The position numbers and the translations under genes were made by a program. A DNA stretch of 64,000 bases from Clostridia bacterium (GTDB lineage: Bacteria; Bacillota; Clostridia; Acetivibrionales; DSM-2933): assembly GCA_026416815.1 (NCBI GenBank), contig JAOAEJ010000095.1, positions 92,575-156,574 of the forward strand, written 5' to 3'. Every line of letters starts with the position of its first letter. The stretch's first letter is position 1. Under the pieces are notes generated by a model, which was not told where the DNA came from, searched no databases, and saw nothing but the letters and a program-made list of their open reading frames with translations. Shown in pieces: positions 17,310 through 26,532 of the stretch.

Positions 17310-19949
17310 TTATTTTACCTGTTCTTCAACTACTTTTATTGCATACTGAAGAGCCTCATTAATTTTTGAAGCATCCTTGCCTCCTGCTTGTGCCATATCT
17401 GGGCGTCCTCCGCCTCCACCTCCGGCAATTTTAGCAACTTCTCTTATTATATTGCCTGAGTGTATACCCTTCTGGAGTACATCCTTTGTAGCTGTAACTA
17501 TAAAGTTAACCTTATCTCCGTATCCAGTCGCAAGTACAACAACACCGGAGCCCAATTTGTTTTTGAGCACATCCCCAGTATTCCTGAGTCCATCCATATC
17601 AAGCTGATCAAAGCGTGCAATAACCACTTTCACACCTTTAACCTCAACCGCTCCAGCCAATACACTGTCTACTTCTCCACTCACCAGCTTGTTTCTAAGC
17701 TGTTCTATTTCTTTTTCAGCATTTTTAATTTCTGCTGTTAGTGTTTCAATTCTTCTCAGTGCATCTTGAGGGTTGGTTTTCAATGCAGCAGCAACATCTG
17801 AAAGCAGCTTTTCTTTTTCATTGAAATACTCTATTGCCGTTTGTCCTGTCAGTGCTTCAATTCTTCTTACCCCGGCAGCAACACCACTTTCACCGAGAAT
17901 TTTTATTAAACCGGCCTGGGAAGTTGACCCTAGGTGAGTTCCTCCGCATAGTTCCATACTGTAGTCACCTATTTTTACCACCCTTACAGTGTCGCCATAT
18001 TTTTCTCCGAATAGAGCGGTAGCTCCCTGCTTTTTCGCTTCGTCAATAGACATCTCTTGTACAGTTACGCCCATATCTTCAAGTATTTTTTCATTTATTT
18101 CCTTCTCGATTTTCCTCAATTCTTCGTGAGTCACCGCCGAGAAATGGGTAAAGTCAAATCTTAACCTATCCGCATTTACTAATGATCCTGCCTGAGAAAC
18201 ATGCTCACCTACAACATTCTTTAAAGCCTTTTGCAGAAGGTGCGTAGAAGTATGATTTCTCGCAATAGCCGTCCTTCTCTTAGCATCAATTATAGCTTTC
18301 ACGGTTATGCCGTTTTCAATTATACCCTTTTCTACTACACCAATATGCAGGTATTTGCCATCTCCGGTTTTTTTACAGTCATTTATCCTTATTGTTCCTT
18401 CATTTGCTCTTATGAAGCCTGTATCACCACTCTGACCACCACTCTCACCGTAGAATGATGTCTTATCGAGTATAACTGTCACCTGATCGCCTTCCTGAGC
18501 ATTTTCTACTACTTCGTTGTCCTTTATTATAAACAATACTTTGGATTCACATTCGTTGTTATTATACCCAACAAATTCTGTCTTAATATTTTTATCCAAC
18601 TTTGTATAGATATTTTCGTCCCAACCTAAACTCTCTTTATTTTCAAGGGCCTTACGGGCTTTCTCCTTCTGATCCTGCATTAATTCTTTAAAACCTTCCT
18701 CATCGACTCCAAGGCCATTTTCTTCAGCTATTTCCCTTGTAAGGTCAAGTGGGAATCCGTAGGTGTCATGAAGCTTAAATACCATGTCACCGGGAAGTAC
18801 TTCTGTGCCTTTAGCCTTTATTTCTGCTATAAATTCATTTAATATACTTAATCCCTGGTCAATTGTCTTTTGGAATCTTTCTTCCTCTATTTTGATAACC
18901 TTTTGAATGTATTCCGCTTTTTCCGCCAATTCCGGGTATGCCTGCTTGGATTCATTTATAACTACCCCAGCTACATCATAAAGGAACTGTTTGTCAATAC
19001 CCAGCAGCTTACCGTGTCTCGCAGCTCTTCTAAGCAGTCTTCTCAATACATAGCCTCTTCCCTCATTTTGAGGTATTACGCCATCGGATACCAGCATTGT
19101 GGTACTCCTGATATGGTCAGTTATAACCCTTATTGAAACGTCGGTTTTTTCGGATTTTCCATATTCCACGCCTGCTATTTTACATATATAACTCAATATA
19201 TTTTTTACTGTATCAACCTCAAACAGGTTATTTACTCCTTGCATAATGCATGCAAGTCTTTCAAGCCCCATACCTGTATCTATGTTTGGCTTTGCCAGTC
19301 GGGTATAGTTACCTTCTTCGTCCCTATTAAACTGAGTAAATACCAAATTCCAGAATTCTACGTATCTGTCGCAATCACAACCAACTACGCAATCGGGTTT
19401 TCCACAACCTTTTTCTACACCCCTGTCAAAATAAATCTCAGAGCATGGTCCACAAGGGCCTGTACCAATTTCCCAGAAATTATCCTTTTTACCCATTCTT
19501 ACAATCCTGTCAGCAGGTACACCAACTTCTTTGGTCCATATTTCAAAAGCTTCATCATCCTCCAGATATATGGAAACCCAGAGTCTTTCCACAGGCATTT
19601 TCATGTCTTGGGTAACAAACTCCCATGCCCATGCAGCCGCTTCTTTTTTAAAGTAATCTCCAAAGGAAAAGTTGCCAAGCATTTCAAAAAAAGTTCCGTG
19701 CCTTGCAGTCTTACCTACATTTTCAATATCCGGAGTCCTTATACATTTTTGGGACGTAGTTATTCTCTTCCTTGGTGGCTCTTCCTGTCCTGTAAAGTAA
19801 GGTTTTAGCGGAGCCATACCCGAGTTTATAAGAAGCAAACTTGCGTCATTTTGAGGTACAAGGGGAAAACTCGGAAGGCGCAGGTGACCTTTACTTTCGA
19901 AAAAGCTCAGGTATCTTTCTCTCAATTCGTTCAAACCTAATTTCTGCAT
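17310..19949 (-). CDS. alaS: Alanyl-tRNA synthetase
   Basis: Charges tRNA-Ala. The full 879-residue bacterial form: class II catalytic core (ESKGHLRLPSFPLVP; RITTSQKCIRTPDIENVG; GDYFKKEA), tRNA-recognition helical region, editing domain with the zinc-type HTSTHLLQKAL and CGGTHLGSTS motifs, and a C-terminal C-Ala domain with GGGGGRPDMAQAGG. The editing residues look intact. The ATG follows AAAGGGAGAAA. A T-box leader controls it, and the HIT gene follows. Confidence 0.97.
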   Translation of the reverse strand: MQKLGLNELRERYLSFFESKGHLRLPSFPLVPQNDASLLLINSGMAPLKPYFTGQEEPPRKRITTSQKCIRTPDIENVGKTARHGTFFEMLGNFSFGDYFKKEAAAWAWEFVTQDMKMPVERLWVSIYLEDDEAFEIWTKEVGVPADRIVRMGKKDNFWEIGTGPCGPCSEIYFDRGVEKGCGKPDCVVGCDCDRYVEFWNLVFTQFNRDEEGNYTRLAKPNIDTGMGLERLACIMQGVNNLFEVDTVKNILSYICKIAGVEYGKSEKTDVSIRVITDHIRSTTMLVSDGVIPQNEGRGYVLRRLLRRAARHGKLLGIDKQFLYDVAGVVINESKQAYPELAEKAEYIQKVIKIEEERFQKTIDQGLSILNEFIAEIKAKGTEVLPGDMVFKLHDTYGFPLDLTREIAEENGLGVDEEGFKELMQDQKEKARKALENKESLGWDENIYTKLDKNIKTEFVGYNNNECESKVLFIIKDNEVVENAQEGDQVTVILDKTSFYGESGGQSGDTGFIRANEGTIRINDCKKTGDGKYLHIGVVEKGIIENGITVKAIIDAKRRTAIARNHTSTHLLQKALKNVVGEHVSQAGSLVNADRLRFDFTHFSAVTHEELRKIEKEINEKILEDMGVTVQEMSIDEAKKQGATALFGEKYGDTVRVVKIGDYSMELCGGTHLGSTSQAGLIKILGESGVAAGVRRIEALTGQTAIEYFNEKEKLLSDVAAALKTNPQDALRRIETLTAEIKNAEKEIEQLRNKLVSGEVDSVLAGAVEVKGVKVVIARFDQLDMDGLRNTGDVLKNKLGSGVVVLATGYGDKVNFIVTATKDVLQKGIHSGNIIREVAKIAGGGGGGRPDMAQAGGKDASKINEALQYAIKVVEEQVK

Positions 19950-20004
19950 ATCTTTCTCCCTTTCATATATATATATTTAGCATAGTTAAATTTTTCTTCA
20001 AACA

Positions 20005-20240
20005 AATAAAAAACTCCCATTCCTATAAATATATAGGGACGAGAGTATATCACGCGGTACCACCCTTATTCCCCGCTTAACGGGGCTCTTCAATGCCTTA
20101 ACGCGGCGTACGGCAAACCTTTTTATCGGTCTGCAGCTCCTAGACTGCTTCATCTGCATATAACCTGGAAACTCACACCACCCGTTTCCTCTCTTTAAAG
20201 TCCCATGCAAACTACTTCTTCTCCTCACAGCTTTTCTATC
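20005..20240 (-). ncRNA. T-box riboswitch of alaS
   Basis: The minus strand holds the conserved T-box AGGGTGGTACCGCG (20053-20066), which pairs with the uncharged tRNA acceptor end. Upstream lie the stem I landmarks AGAGAGG and GGTGTGAG. GCA triplets at 20155-20157 and 20146-20148 are candidate alanine specifiers. A terminator hairpin (ACTCTCGTCCCTATA against TATAGGAATGGGAGT, then TTTTTTATT; 20005-20049) lies between the T-box and alaS. Uncharged tRNA-Ala should favour antitermination. Which GCA is the specifier needs a structural alignment. Confidence 0.95.
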
Positions 20241-20277
20241 AGACTAATAATTCATGTATAGTTTTATAATCAGTAAA

Positions 20278-20306
20278 ATTATATAAAAGTATGCTTACAG
20301 TGTCAA
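20278..20306 (-). promoter_or_regulatory. Consensus promoter of the alaS T-box transcript
   Basis: TTGACA, 17 bases, TATAAT on the minus strand, ~40 bases before stem I. Confidence 0.88.
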
Positions 20307-20338
20307 GTTTATTCAACTTGTAATGATATATTTCTACT

Positions 20339-21388
20339 TTAGACGATAGACTCAATAAACTTTTTAGCTATAACCTTTAGTATTGCGGTTACCGGCACCG
20401 AAATCAGCATCCCTATTATACCGAAAAATTCTCCCCCTACAATTACTGCTAGAATGGTAGTTACGGGATGGAGCCCTAACTTTCCCTCAATTATCTTAGG
20501 TGAAATGAATGCATTATCAATCTGCTGTACTATAGCAAAAACTACTGCTGCCCATAAAGCTTTAAGCGGCGATTCAAGGAGGGCTATCACTACAGCTGGA
20601 ATAGCCCCAATGACAGGGCCAAAGTAGGGTATGATGTTTGCCAATCCACCTACAAGTCCCAAAACTAAGGGATATTTTACTTTAACAATCATTAAGCCTA
20701 TCGTTTCAAGTATTCCTACCATAAGTGCTGTCAGCAGCTGCCCTTGAATAAAATTTGATAGTATCTGATTAATTTCCCTGCCGGTATTTACTATACCGTT
20801 TCTCCACTTTTTCGGCGCTAAGGAAAGTACCTCTTTTTTGAAAAATTCTCCGTCCTTTATAAAATAATATGCAATTATCAACGCAAGAATTAAATCAAGC
20901 ATTGCTGTAGCTACCGCAGCTAGTGTTGACAGAGTTTTTTTCAATGTACCCATAGCAAACTCTTGAACTGCCCCCACCCCGTTTTGTATTTCTCTAAACA
21001 GGCTGTTCTTTACATCTGTAGGCCACTGACTTGTTTGAATTATTGACATAAGTCTGTTAAATATCCCCTGGTACTTTGCCGTTATACTGGGAAGAGTGTT
21101 TATTAAATCCCGAACATTATTTATGATTTCCGGTATGACATAAACTGTTATAACAACCGTCAATATCGAAAACATGAGATAAATCACCAGTATACTTACA
21201 GTACGGGGTATTCTCTTTCTCTCCATTCTTTTTACAAGAGGATTTAATAAATAGGCTATAACAAGAGCCATCGAAAAAGGTGTAATTACCTTAAGGAGTT
21301 TATCCTTAAAGTGATATACAAACCATACTAGTCCTATTAAAATTAATATCGATACTATGTATACTACAATTCTCCTTTTTGTAGTCAT
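20339..21388 (-). CDS. AI-2E family transporter (PerM/YtvI type)
   Basis: A 349-residue polytopic protein with the family pattern: two N-terminal helices (IVVYIVSILILIGLVWFVYH), PFSMALVIAYLLNPLVKRME, a long amphipathic middle region, and a C-terminal bundle with GLVGGLANIIPYFGPVIGA and HPVTTILAVIVGGEFFGIIG. Members are membrane permeases of mixed and mostly unproven substrates. The ATG at 21388 is 7 bases from GAGGGAG; a TTG six bases upstream is too close. A clean terminator precedes it. Confidence 0.88.
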   Translation of the reverse strand: MTTKRRIVVYIVSILILIGLVWFVYHFKDKLLKVITPFSMALVIAYLLNPLVKRMERKRIPRTVSILVIYLMFSILTVVITVYVIPEIINNVRDLINTLPSITAKYQGIFNRLMSIIQTSQWPTDVKNSLFREIQNGVGAVQEFAMGTLKKTLSTLAAVATAMLDLILALIIAYYFIKDGEFFKKEVLSLAPKKWRNGIVNTGREINQILSNFIQGQLLTALMVGILETIGLMIVKVKYPLVLGLVGGLANIIPYFGPVIGAIPAVVIALLESPLKALWAAVVFAIVQQIDNAFISPKIIEGKLGLHPVTTILAVIVGGEFFGIIGMLISVPVTAILKVIAKKFIESIV

Positions 21389-21422
21389 AGGCAAACTCCC
21401 TCTTCATGAGACAATAATAACT

Positions 21423-21448
21423 AAAGACTGGAACAGGTCCAGTCTTTC
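21423..21448. terminator. Terminator upstream of the AI-2E gene
   Basis: AAAGACTGGA / TCCAGTCTTT with a short loop. It ends the transcript of the small YtxH-like gene. Confidence 0.75.
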
Positions 21449-21545
21449 TGAGGATTTGAGAATATATTTTACCCAGCAAATTTGGGTGGTAACTGCTATT
21501 TATAGTTTATTACAAGAAACTAGGATTGTAAGGTAAATAAATCCC

Positions 21546-21725
21546 TTACCTTATCATATCCATCATATCACCTATTATATGCCCGGACCTCCTTAAAAGG
21601 TTCCTACCTGTTTTCATCATTTTTCTTTTATTCTTGCTTTTCATCATATCAGGATTCATCATCATACTAACCGAAGCACCTATAATACTTCCTATAAGTA
21701 ATCCTCTTGTAAATCCGCTATTCAT
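21546..21725 (-). CDS. Small YtxH-like protein
   Basis: A 59-residue protein with a Gly-rich hydrophobic N-terminus (GLLIGSIIGASVSMMMNP), then a basic, methionine-rich tail (KSKNKRKMMKTGRNLLRRSG) ending DMMDMIR. Eleven methionines in 59 residues is striking. The layout, one membrane helix then a charged amphipathic stretch, is that of YtxH-type small proteins. AAAGGGGTGA precedes the ATG. A family-2 repeat separates it from the PRC-barrel gene. Confidence 0.72.
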   Translation of the reverse strand: MNSGFTRGLLIGSIIGASVSMMMNPDMMKSKNKRKMMKTGRNLLRRSGHIIGDMMDMIR

Positions 21726-21758
21726 AATATCACCCCTTTCCGCTTGTAAATACAGTCC

Positions 21759-21863
21759 TAGTGCATTTTAACATTACAAAATTCTATTGATTCTAATGTT
21801 AAAATGCACTTCCTTGATTGTTGTCCCTTGCTGCTAGAAACGAATTCTGTTACAAGGCACTAG
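21759..21863 (+). repeat. Family-2 MITE-like repeat, copy 3
   Basis: TAGTGCATTTTAACATTAC ... AATGTTAAAATGCACTTCC, then CCCTTGCTGCTAGAAACG ... GTTACAAGGCACTAG. It is nearly identical to the 48571 copy, and its end overlaps the sequence just 3' of the PRC-barrel gene. Confidence 0.88.
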
Positions 21864-21876
21864 TTTTTAGTCACCG

Positions 21877-22410
21877 TCATTCACCTAACAGTTTCTTTTT
21901 TAATCCTCCTCCAGTGCTTATCATCTCATCCACAGCTTCTTTATCTACGAGAATGTTGTCCTCGCCGAACTCAACTTTACCAAACAGTGGCAGTATATTT
22001 CTCCCCTGCACTATATCATAGAGAAGCCCATCAGAAATCTCCACACCTTCTATGGTCCCGGTTTTGTAATCAAACAAGACATCCTTGACTATACCAAGGT
22101 CCTCTCCGGATTTAGTGTATATTTTAAGTCCTTTTATTTCACCTTTACCGTTCAGGTCATCGATTTTTTTTGCTTTCTTGACGCTTACCGCACAAGAACA
22201 GTCACTGACCACCAAGGCGTCTTTACCGAGATTCAGTACATCTTTTAACAGAACTACTTTGCTGCTTATCTGACAACCTTTTCGCTCAAGTAAAAATGCT
22301 TTTACCTCTTTTGTCCGTGGACAAAAAATTACTTCGTTTACTATTCCGATTTTTCTACCATCGTTAACACATATAACAGGTAATCCGACAACCTCACTGT
22401 ATCGTTCCAA
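21877..22410 (-). CDS. PRC-barrel domain protein (two repeats)
   Basis: About 177 residues with two PRC-barrel-like halves: YSEVVGLPVICVNDGRKIG ... NEVIFCPRTKEVKAFLLER, then IYTKSGEDLGIVKDVLFDYK ... GVEISDGL. PRC barrels occur in RimM, photosynthetic reaction centre H chains and sporulation YlmC/YmxH proteins; this resembles the latter clostridial group. The start is uncertain: TTG at 22410 is ~10 bases after AAAGGA; an upstream ATG lacks a ribosome site. Confidence 0.78.
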   Translation of the reverse strand: MERYSEVVGLPVICVNDGRKIGIVNEVIFCPRTKEVKAFLLERKGCQISSKVVLLKDVLNLGKDALVVSDCSCAVSVKKAKKIDDLNGKGEIKGLKIYTKSGEDLGIVKDVLFDYKTGTIEGVEISDGLLYDIVQGRNILPLFGKVEFGEDNILVDKEAVDEMISTGGGLKKKLLGE

Positions 22411-22507
22411 TACCACCACTTCCTTTACTATTAAAGTTGATGGCACTTCTACATTTTTATATGATTATTATTGCTTTGTTTTCAACAAAAAATTCACTTT
22501 AAATCAT

Positions 22508-22536
22508 TTGACTAATATTACATCATAATGTAAAAT
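22508..22536 (+). promoter_or_regulatory. Predicted promoter of the DUF1015 gene
   Basis: TTGACT, 17-base spacer, TAAAAT on the plus strand, ~90 bases before the start. Confidence 0.55.
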
Positions 22537-22624
22537 TTAAGTATCAATTTTACCGGCTTATATGCTCAAAGGCGCTTTAATTCTTGTTTTTAGAGTAAAT
22601 CATTTTAATATGTGAGGTGTAATA

Positions 22625-24001
22625 ATGGTAGACAAAATGCCATTTAAGGTAGATAAAGAATTGGGTATTCAAATCCCCGAAATATTATTACCGTCGAAAA
22701 ATATCGACATGGAAAAATGGGCAGTGGTCGCGTGTGACCAATATACTTCCCAACCTGAATACTGGACAGATGTTGCAAAGCGTGTGGGTACTTCCTCATC
22801 AACTCTTCATATGGTTTTCCCTGAAGTTTATCTTGAAGATGGTGATGAAGAAGAAAGGATATCTCAAATCAACAGCACTATGCGCAGTTATCTGAATGAC
22901 AATACCCTGTCGGCTCAGAAACCGGGATTTATTTTTATTGATAGAAAGACAACTCACGCCGATTCGAGAAAAGGGCTCATTATGGCAATCGACTTGGAAA
23001 AGTATGATTATAATAAGGGTTCACAAACACTGGTGAGAGCAACGGAAGGAACTGTTATAGAAAGGCTTCCTCCCCGTATTAAAATAAGGGAAAAGGCCTC
23101 GGTGGAGTCACCCCATGTCATGGTATTGATAGATGACCCTGATAAAACAGTAATTGAGCCTATTGCTAAAAAAACGGACAGCCTTGAAAAACTCTACGAT
23201 TTTGATCTTATGATGAGTGGAGGCCACATTAAAGGCTATAAGATTGACGATGAAGAAACACTTACAAGTATTTTAAATGCAATAAGAAGACTTGCAGATA
23301 AGGATGTTTTCACTTCCAAATATGGTGTAGGATCGGACAAGGGTGTACTTCTATTTGCCGTAGGTGACGGAAATCACTCGCTAGCCTCAGCGAAAGGGCA
23401 TTGGGAAAACGTAAAGAGAACCCTAATTGATGAAGAAATACTCCATCACCCTGCCAGGTTTGCATTGGTAGAAGTAGTTAACGTACATGATGACGGTTTA
23501 TCCTTTGAGCCTATTCATAGGGTAGTATTCAACTTAGATTGCAAACACCTTTTGGATAATTTAGTCGAACATTTTAATGGCCTGGGCTCTAAAGCCTCAT
23601 ACAAGTTATTTTCTTCAAAAGCATGTATGGAAGCTGAAACCGACGAGTTAAGGATAAATAAAAACCTTCATGTAATTCCTTTTATTACAAGCGACAGTTT
23701 TGGTGTTATAAGCGTAGAAAACCCTAAATCCAACCTCGAAGTAGGAACACTGCAATCTTACTTGGACAAATATATGGCTAATAATACCGAGGTAAAAATC
23801 GACTATATTCATGGAGAAGACGTAGTATCGGCCTTAGGATCTAAAGAAGGAAATATAGGCTTTTACCTGCCTCCAATGGATAAACACGATCTTTTTAAGA
23901 CAGTAATCCTTGATGGGGTTCTTCCTAGAAAAACCTTCTCTATGGGTGAAGCAGAAGAAAAAAGGTTTTATCTTGAATGCAGAAAAATTTGTAAAGATTA
24001 A
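22625..24001 (+). CDS. DUF1015 family protein
   Basis: 458 residues. The opening (MVDKMPFKVDKELGIQIPEI, then WAVVACDQYTSQPEYW) and the central VGDGNHSLASAKGHW motif fit DUF1015. In other members the central motif reads DGHHR, recalling the ParB-like active site of free-serine kinases. Function is unproven. It ends ~2.5 kb from, and converges on, the aminotransferase-serA operon, with two CBM21 genes between. A GAGGTG site precedes the ATG, and a strong terminator ends it. Confidence 0.85.
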   Translation: MVDKMPFKVDKELGIQIPEILLPSKNIDMEKWAVVACDQYTSQPEYWTDVAKRVGTSSSTLHMVFPEVYLEDGDEEERISQINSTMRSYLNDNTLSAQKPGFIFIDRKTTHADSRKGLIMAIDLEKYDYNKGSQTLVRATEGTVIERLPPRIKIREKASVESPHVMVLIDDPDKTVIEPIAKKTDSLEKLYDFDLMMSGGHIKGYKIDDEETLTSILNAIRRLADKDVFTSKYGVGSDKGVLLFAVGDGNHSLASAKGHWENVKRTLIDEEILHHPARFALVEVVNVHDDGLSFEPIHRVVFNLDCKHLLDNLVEHFNGLGSKASYKLFSSKACMEAETDELRINKNLHVIPFITSDSFGVISVENPKSNLEVGTLQSYLDKYMANNTEVKIDYIHGEDVVSALGSKEGNIGFYLPPMDKHDLFKTVILDGVLPRKTFSMGEAEEKRFYLECRKICKD

Positions 24002-24012
24002 TTGCGATTATA

Positions 24013-24064
24013 TAAAAAGAACTACTGCCCTTTAATATTTATTTTGGGGCAGTAGTTCTTTTTT
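24013..24064 (+). terminator. Terminator of the DUF1015 gene
   Basis: AAAGAACTACTGCCC / GGGCAGTAGTTCTTT, a 15-bp perfect stem followed by TTTTTATG. Confidence 0.93.
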
Positions 24065-24412
24065 ATGTGGCATACCGAATGCGTTATTTCCCCCACATCT
24101 TAGTATTTATTTTCTCCAAAATTCAATATTTTACATTTAATATCAACAAACTTTGTTGCAGTCTAAACTGATTATTTGTAAACATTGACAATCTTGTAAA
24201 TCTTATATAGACACACTCTATTATTGGCATTATAATACAGCATGTAGTTCAAAAACGCAATCGATTGCAAAAATTACATGCACCTGCAAAACAATTTATC
24301 TCTAGAGTATGCAGGGCACAACATCAGGTAAATACATTATAGATATATACTAATTTGATATGTTTGTGTTAATAAGTGCCAGTATAATATTCATTTATAG
24401 GGGGAATAACTC
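24065..24412 (+). promoter_or_regulatory. Upstream region of the first CBM21 gene with a palindromic site
   Basis: No gene is seen. GCAATCGATTGC (24257-24268) is a perfect 12-bp palindrome flanked by A-rich DNA, of LacI/GntR operator type. A TATAAT lies at 24382-24387, ~30 bases before the gene, but without a clear -35. Confidence 0.45.
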
Positions 24413-25231
24413 ATGTCGAAATTTATTAACGTAAAAAAAATCACGCTATGGACTTTAATGTTCGCAATCACTTTAGTATCATTTTTAGCCGTGCCGGATA
24501 ACACTTCAGCAGCTATGACTTCAAAAGTAAAGCTGCTATATGCAAGGGAAGGATCAAGTAATTATAATCTCTTTGCCTACGGATACGTTCAGGCTGAACT
24601 AGCAGCCAACTGCAAGGTTACAGTACGCTACACCTGTGATTCCGGTCCCGAAGCCGGTGTATGGAAAGATACAGTTGCTACATACGTTGGACCTACATAC
24701 GGAAATTATGGAGCATGGCGTTTTGAAACCCAGGGAGTTCCGGATCCGATGATTAGCTATGTTAAGCAGGGAGTTAATTTCCGCTTTGCTGTAAAGTATG
24801 AAGTCGATGGGCAGACTTATTGGGATAACAACAACGGTGCCGACTATTACTTAAGTGCAGGCTACACTGCAAAATACCCCAGAATGATTCTTTCTGAAAG
24901 TGTTGTAGCATTAAATTATGCTAACGGATTTAAAAACACCGACTCAACCTTCATTGGCACCATATACCTTAAAAATTTGGGTTATGATAAAGTTGTAAAA
25001 GTAGTATACTCATATGATAACTGGGTTACTACAAAGGAATGCACCGCAACTTATCAAGCTAATGTTGGCAACAACACTGAATCATGGACTTTTCAGGGGT
25101 CAGTTCCTACACAAGCTACTGAAGTTAAATTCGCCATAGCCTATACGGTAAATGGTGTCACCTACTGGGATAACAACTTCAATTCTAACTATACACTAAG
25201 CATTCCCGGTTCACTTCCCATTTTCAATTAA
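24413..25231 (+). CDS. Secreted tandem CBM21 (starch/glycogen-binding) protein A
   Basis: 272 residues. A signal peptide (MSKFINVKKITLWTLMFAIT, cleavage near residue 33) is followed by two CBM21-type domains, ~38-148 and ~155-265. Each ends in the hallmark of CBM21 glycogen-targeting modules: TYWDNNNGADY at 136-145 and TYWDNNFNSNY at 250-260; the second also has VRY/VVYSYDNWVT. There is no catalytic domain, dockerin, SLH or LPxTG motif, so it is a free extracellular alpha-glucan binder (inference). GGGGGA precedes the ATG. Paralogues are at 25691, 49907 and 50786. Confidence 0.85.
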   Translation: MSKFINVKKITLWTLMFAITLVSFLAVPDNTSAAMTSKVKLLYAREGSSNYNLFAYGYVQAELAANCKVTVRYTCDSGPEAGVWKDTVATYVGPTYGNYGAWRFETQGVPDPMISYVKQGVNFRFAVKYEVDGQTYWDNNNGADYYLSAGYTAKYPRMILSESVVALNYANGFKNTDSTFIGTIYLKNLGYDKVVKVVYSYDNWVTTKECTATYQANVGNNTESWTFQGSVPTQATEVKFAIAYTVNGVTYWDNNFNSNYTLSIPGSLPIFN

Positions 25232-25280
25232 GGATAAATTATATCTAAATGTTATAAAACTAACTCTAGCATAATAAAAT

Positions 25281-25316
25281 AAGCCTGTAAGGAATATTTT
25301 TCCCTACAGGCTTTTG
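25281..25316 (+). terminator. Terminator of CBM21 gene A
   Basis: AAGCCTGTA / TACAGGCTT stem around an AU-rich loop, then TTGTTG. Confidence 0.85.
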
Positions 25317-25690
25317 TTGCTCCTGTTTACAATTTGATTATGCTATAAGACGGACATACCTAAAAAGTTGTTTTTGTGTACTCATTAATAATAGAAGTAT
25401 ATATAAGTCCACTATAACTTTTTATTATGATATTTTATAAATTGCACGAATTGGTGCAACCTGATAAAACCTAGGGTTTATAAACTTAGAAATTAATCCA
25501 TTTAGTCCATTTACAAATTTTTAATTCTGTGGTACTGTTAAAATGAGAGTTTATATTATACCCTGTATAATTTTTGATAAACGCACTATCAGGTTTAATC
25601 AGTTCTACCAGGGTCTGCAATAGTCTACTCAAAGGCTTTGTATCGTAAAAAGTTTTCTTATAATCCATCAACTACTTAGGGGGGATTCTT
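25317..25690. other. Gene-free stretch before CBM21 gene B
   Basis: AT-rich and without a supportable gene or a clear promoter. It ends in GGGGGGA, the ribosome site of gene B. No sequence encoding the missing signal-peptide part of gene B is found in any frame. Confidence 0.5.
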
Positions 25691-26470
25691 ATGTCTTTTG
25701 CGTCAGCGTCTTATGCGCACAACGCAGATAATTCTAAGGTAAGGCTACTATATGCTAGGGGTGCGCAAAAATGCAGCAGTGATTCTCACAACCTTTTGGT
25801 ATGTGGATATATAGAGGCTGAAAATGCCCCAAACTGCAAAGTAAGCGTACACAATATGTATAACTTCGGAATTAACTACGGTGAATGGAAGAGTTCAACT
25901 GCTACTTATGTAGGCCCATCATCTCAAGATAACTACGGAATATGGTATTTTGAGACCGAAAAAGTACCAAACCCCATAATGTATAGCTCCGATTTCAAAA
26001 CAGGAGTTAACTTTGAGTTTGCTATTAAGTATGAGGCAAACAGCCAAACATATTGGGATAATAACAACTGGAGTAACTATCGACTAAGCGTTGGCTACAC
26101 AGCAGAGCACCCTGGTCTTATCCTTAACGGCAGCAGCGTTGTTTTGCATTATGCCGATTGCTGGCAAAGGGATAACAAGACCTACTTCAGGGGATCAATC
26201 AAACTTAGAAATCTTTCCTATGATAAATCTGTTAAGGTTGTATATACAACAGACAACTGGGCAACCACAAAAGAATGCTGTGCGGTTTATGAAAGGGATT
26301 ACTGGAGTACTCTGGAATCCTGGATATTCCTCATAGATGCACCGGTTGATACCAAAGAAATCAAGTTTGCTATAGCTTATACCGCTAGCGGTACTACTCA
26401 CTGGGATAATAACTTCCGTGCAAATTACACCCTTAGTGTACCGGGAAGTTACCCCTCAAGTTCGCTTTAA
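25691..26470 (+). CDS. Tandem CBM21 protein B, lacking a signal-peptide core
   Basis: 259 residues with the same two CBM21 domains as protein A (TYWDNNNWSNY and THWDNNFRANY; VVYTTDNWATTKEC), and LSVGYTAEHPGLIL linking them like LSAGYTAKYPRMIL in A. It begins MSFASASYAHNADNS, which matches only the end of a signal peptide: the basic and hydrophobic parts are gone, yet GGGGGGATTCTT gives the ATG a good ribosome site. The product should stay in the cytosol, or the gene is decaying. It converges on serA across a shared terminator. Confidence 0.8.
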   Translation: MSFASASYAHNADNSKVRLLYARGAQKCSSDSHNLLVCGYIEAENAPNCKVSVHNMYNFGINYGEWKSSTATYVGPSSQDNYGIWYFETEKVPNPIMYSSDFKTGVNFEFAIKYEANSQTYWDNNNWSNYRLSVGYTAEHPGLILNGSSVVLHYADCWQRDNKTYFRGSIKLRNLSYDKSVKVVYTTDNWATTKECCAVYERDYWSTLESWIFLIDAPVDTKEIKFAIAYTASGTTHWDNNFRANYTLSVPGSYPSSSL

Positions 26471-26487
26471 AGTATTTTCCTTTATTA

Positions 26488-26520
26488 CAAAGGCCCTGGT
26501 GTTTACACTCAGGGCCTTTC
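26488..26520. terminator. Bidirectional terminator between CBM21 gene B and serA
   Basis: AAAGGCCCTG / CAGGGCCTTT with an 11-base loop. Confidence 0.88.
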
Positions 26521-26532
26521 ATTATGCCAGAA

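Noticed and set aside
19239..19808. 189-codon plus-strand frame
   Set aside because: It lies fully within alaS on the other strand; alaS has complete motifs and a T-box leader, and this frame has no ribosome site.
19998..20228. 76-codon minus-strand frame
   Set aside because: It is read through the T-box leader; the RNA structure explains the sequence.
25486..25671. 61-codon minus-strand frame upstream of CBM21 gene B
   Set aside because: No ribosome site and no recognisable composition or neighbour; probably chance.
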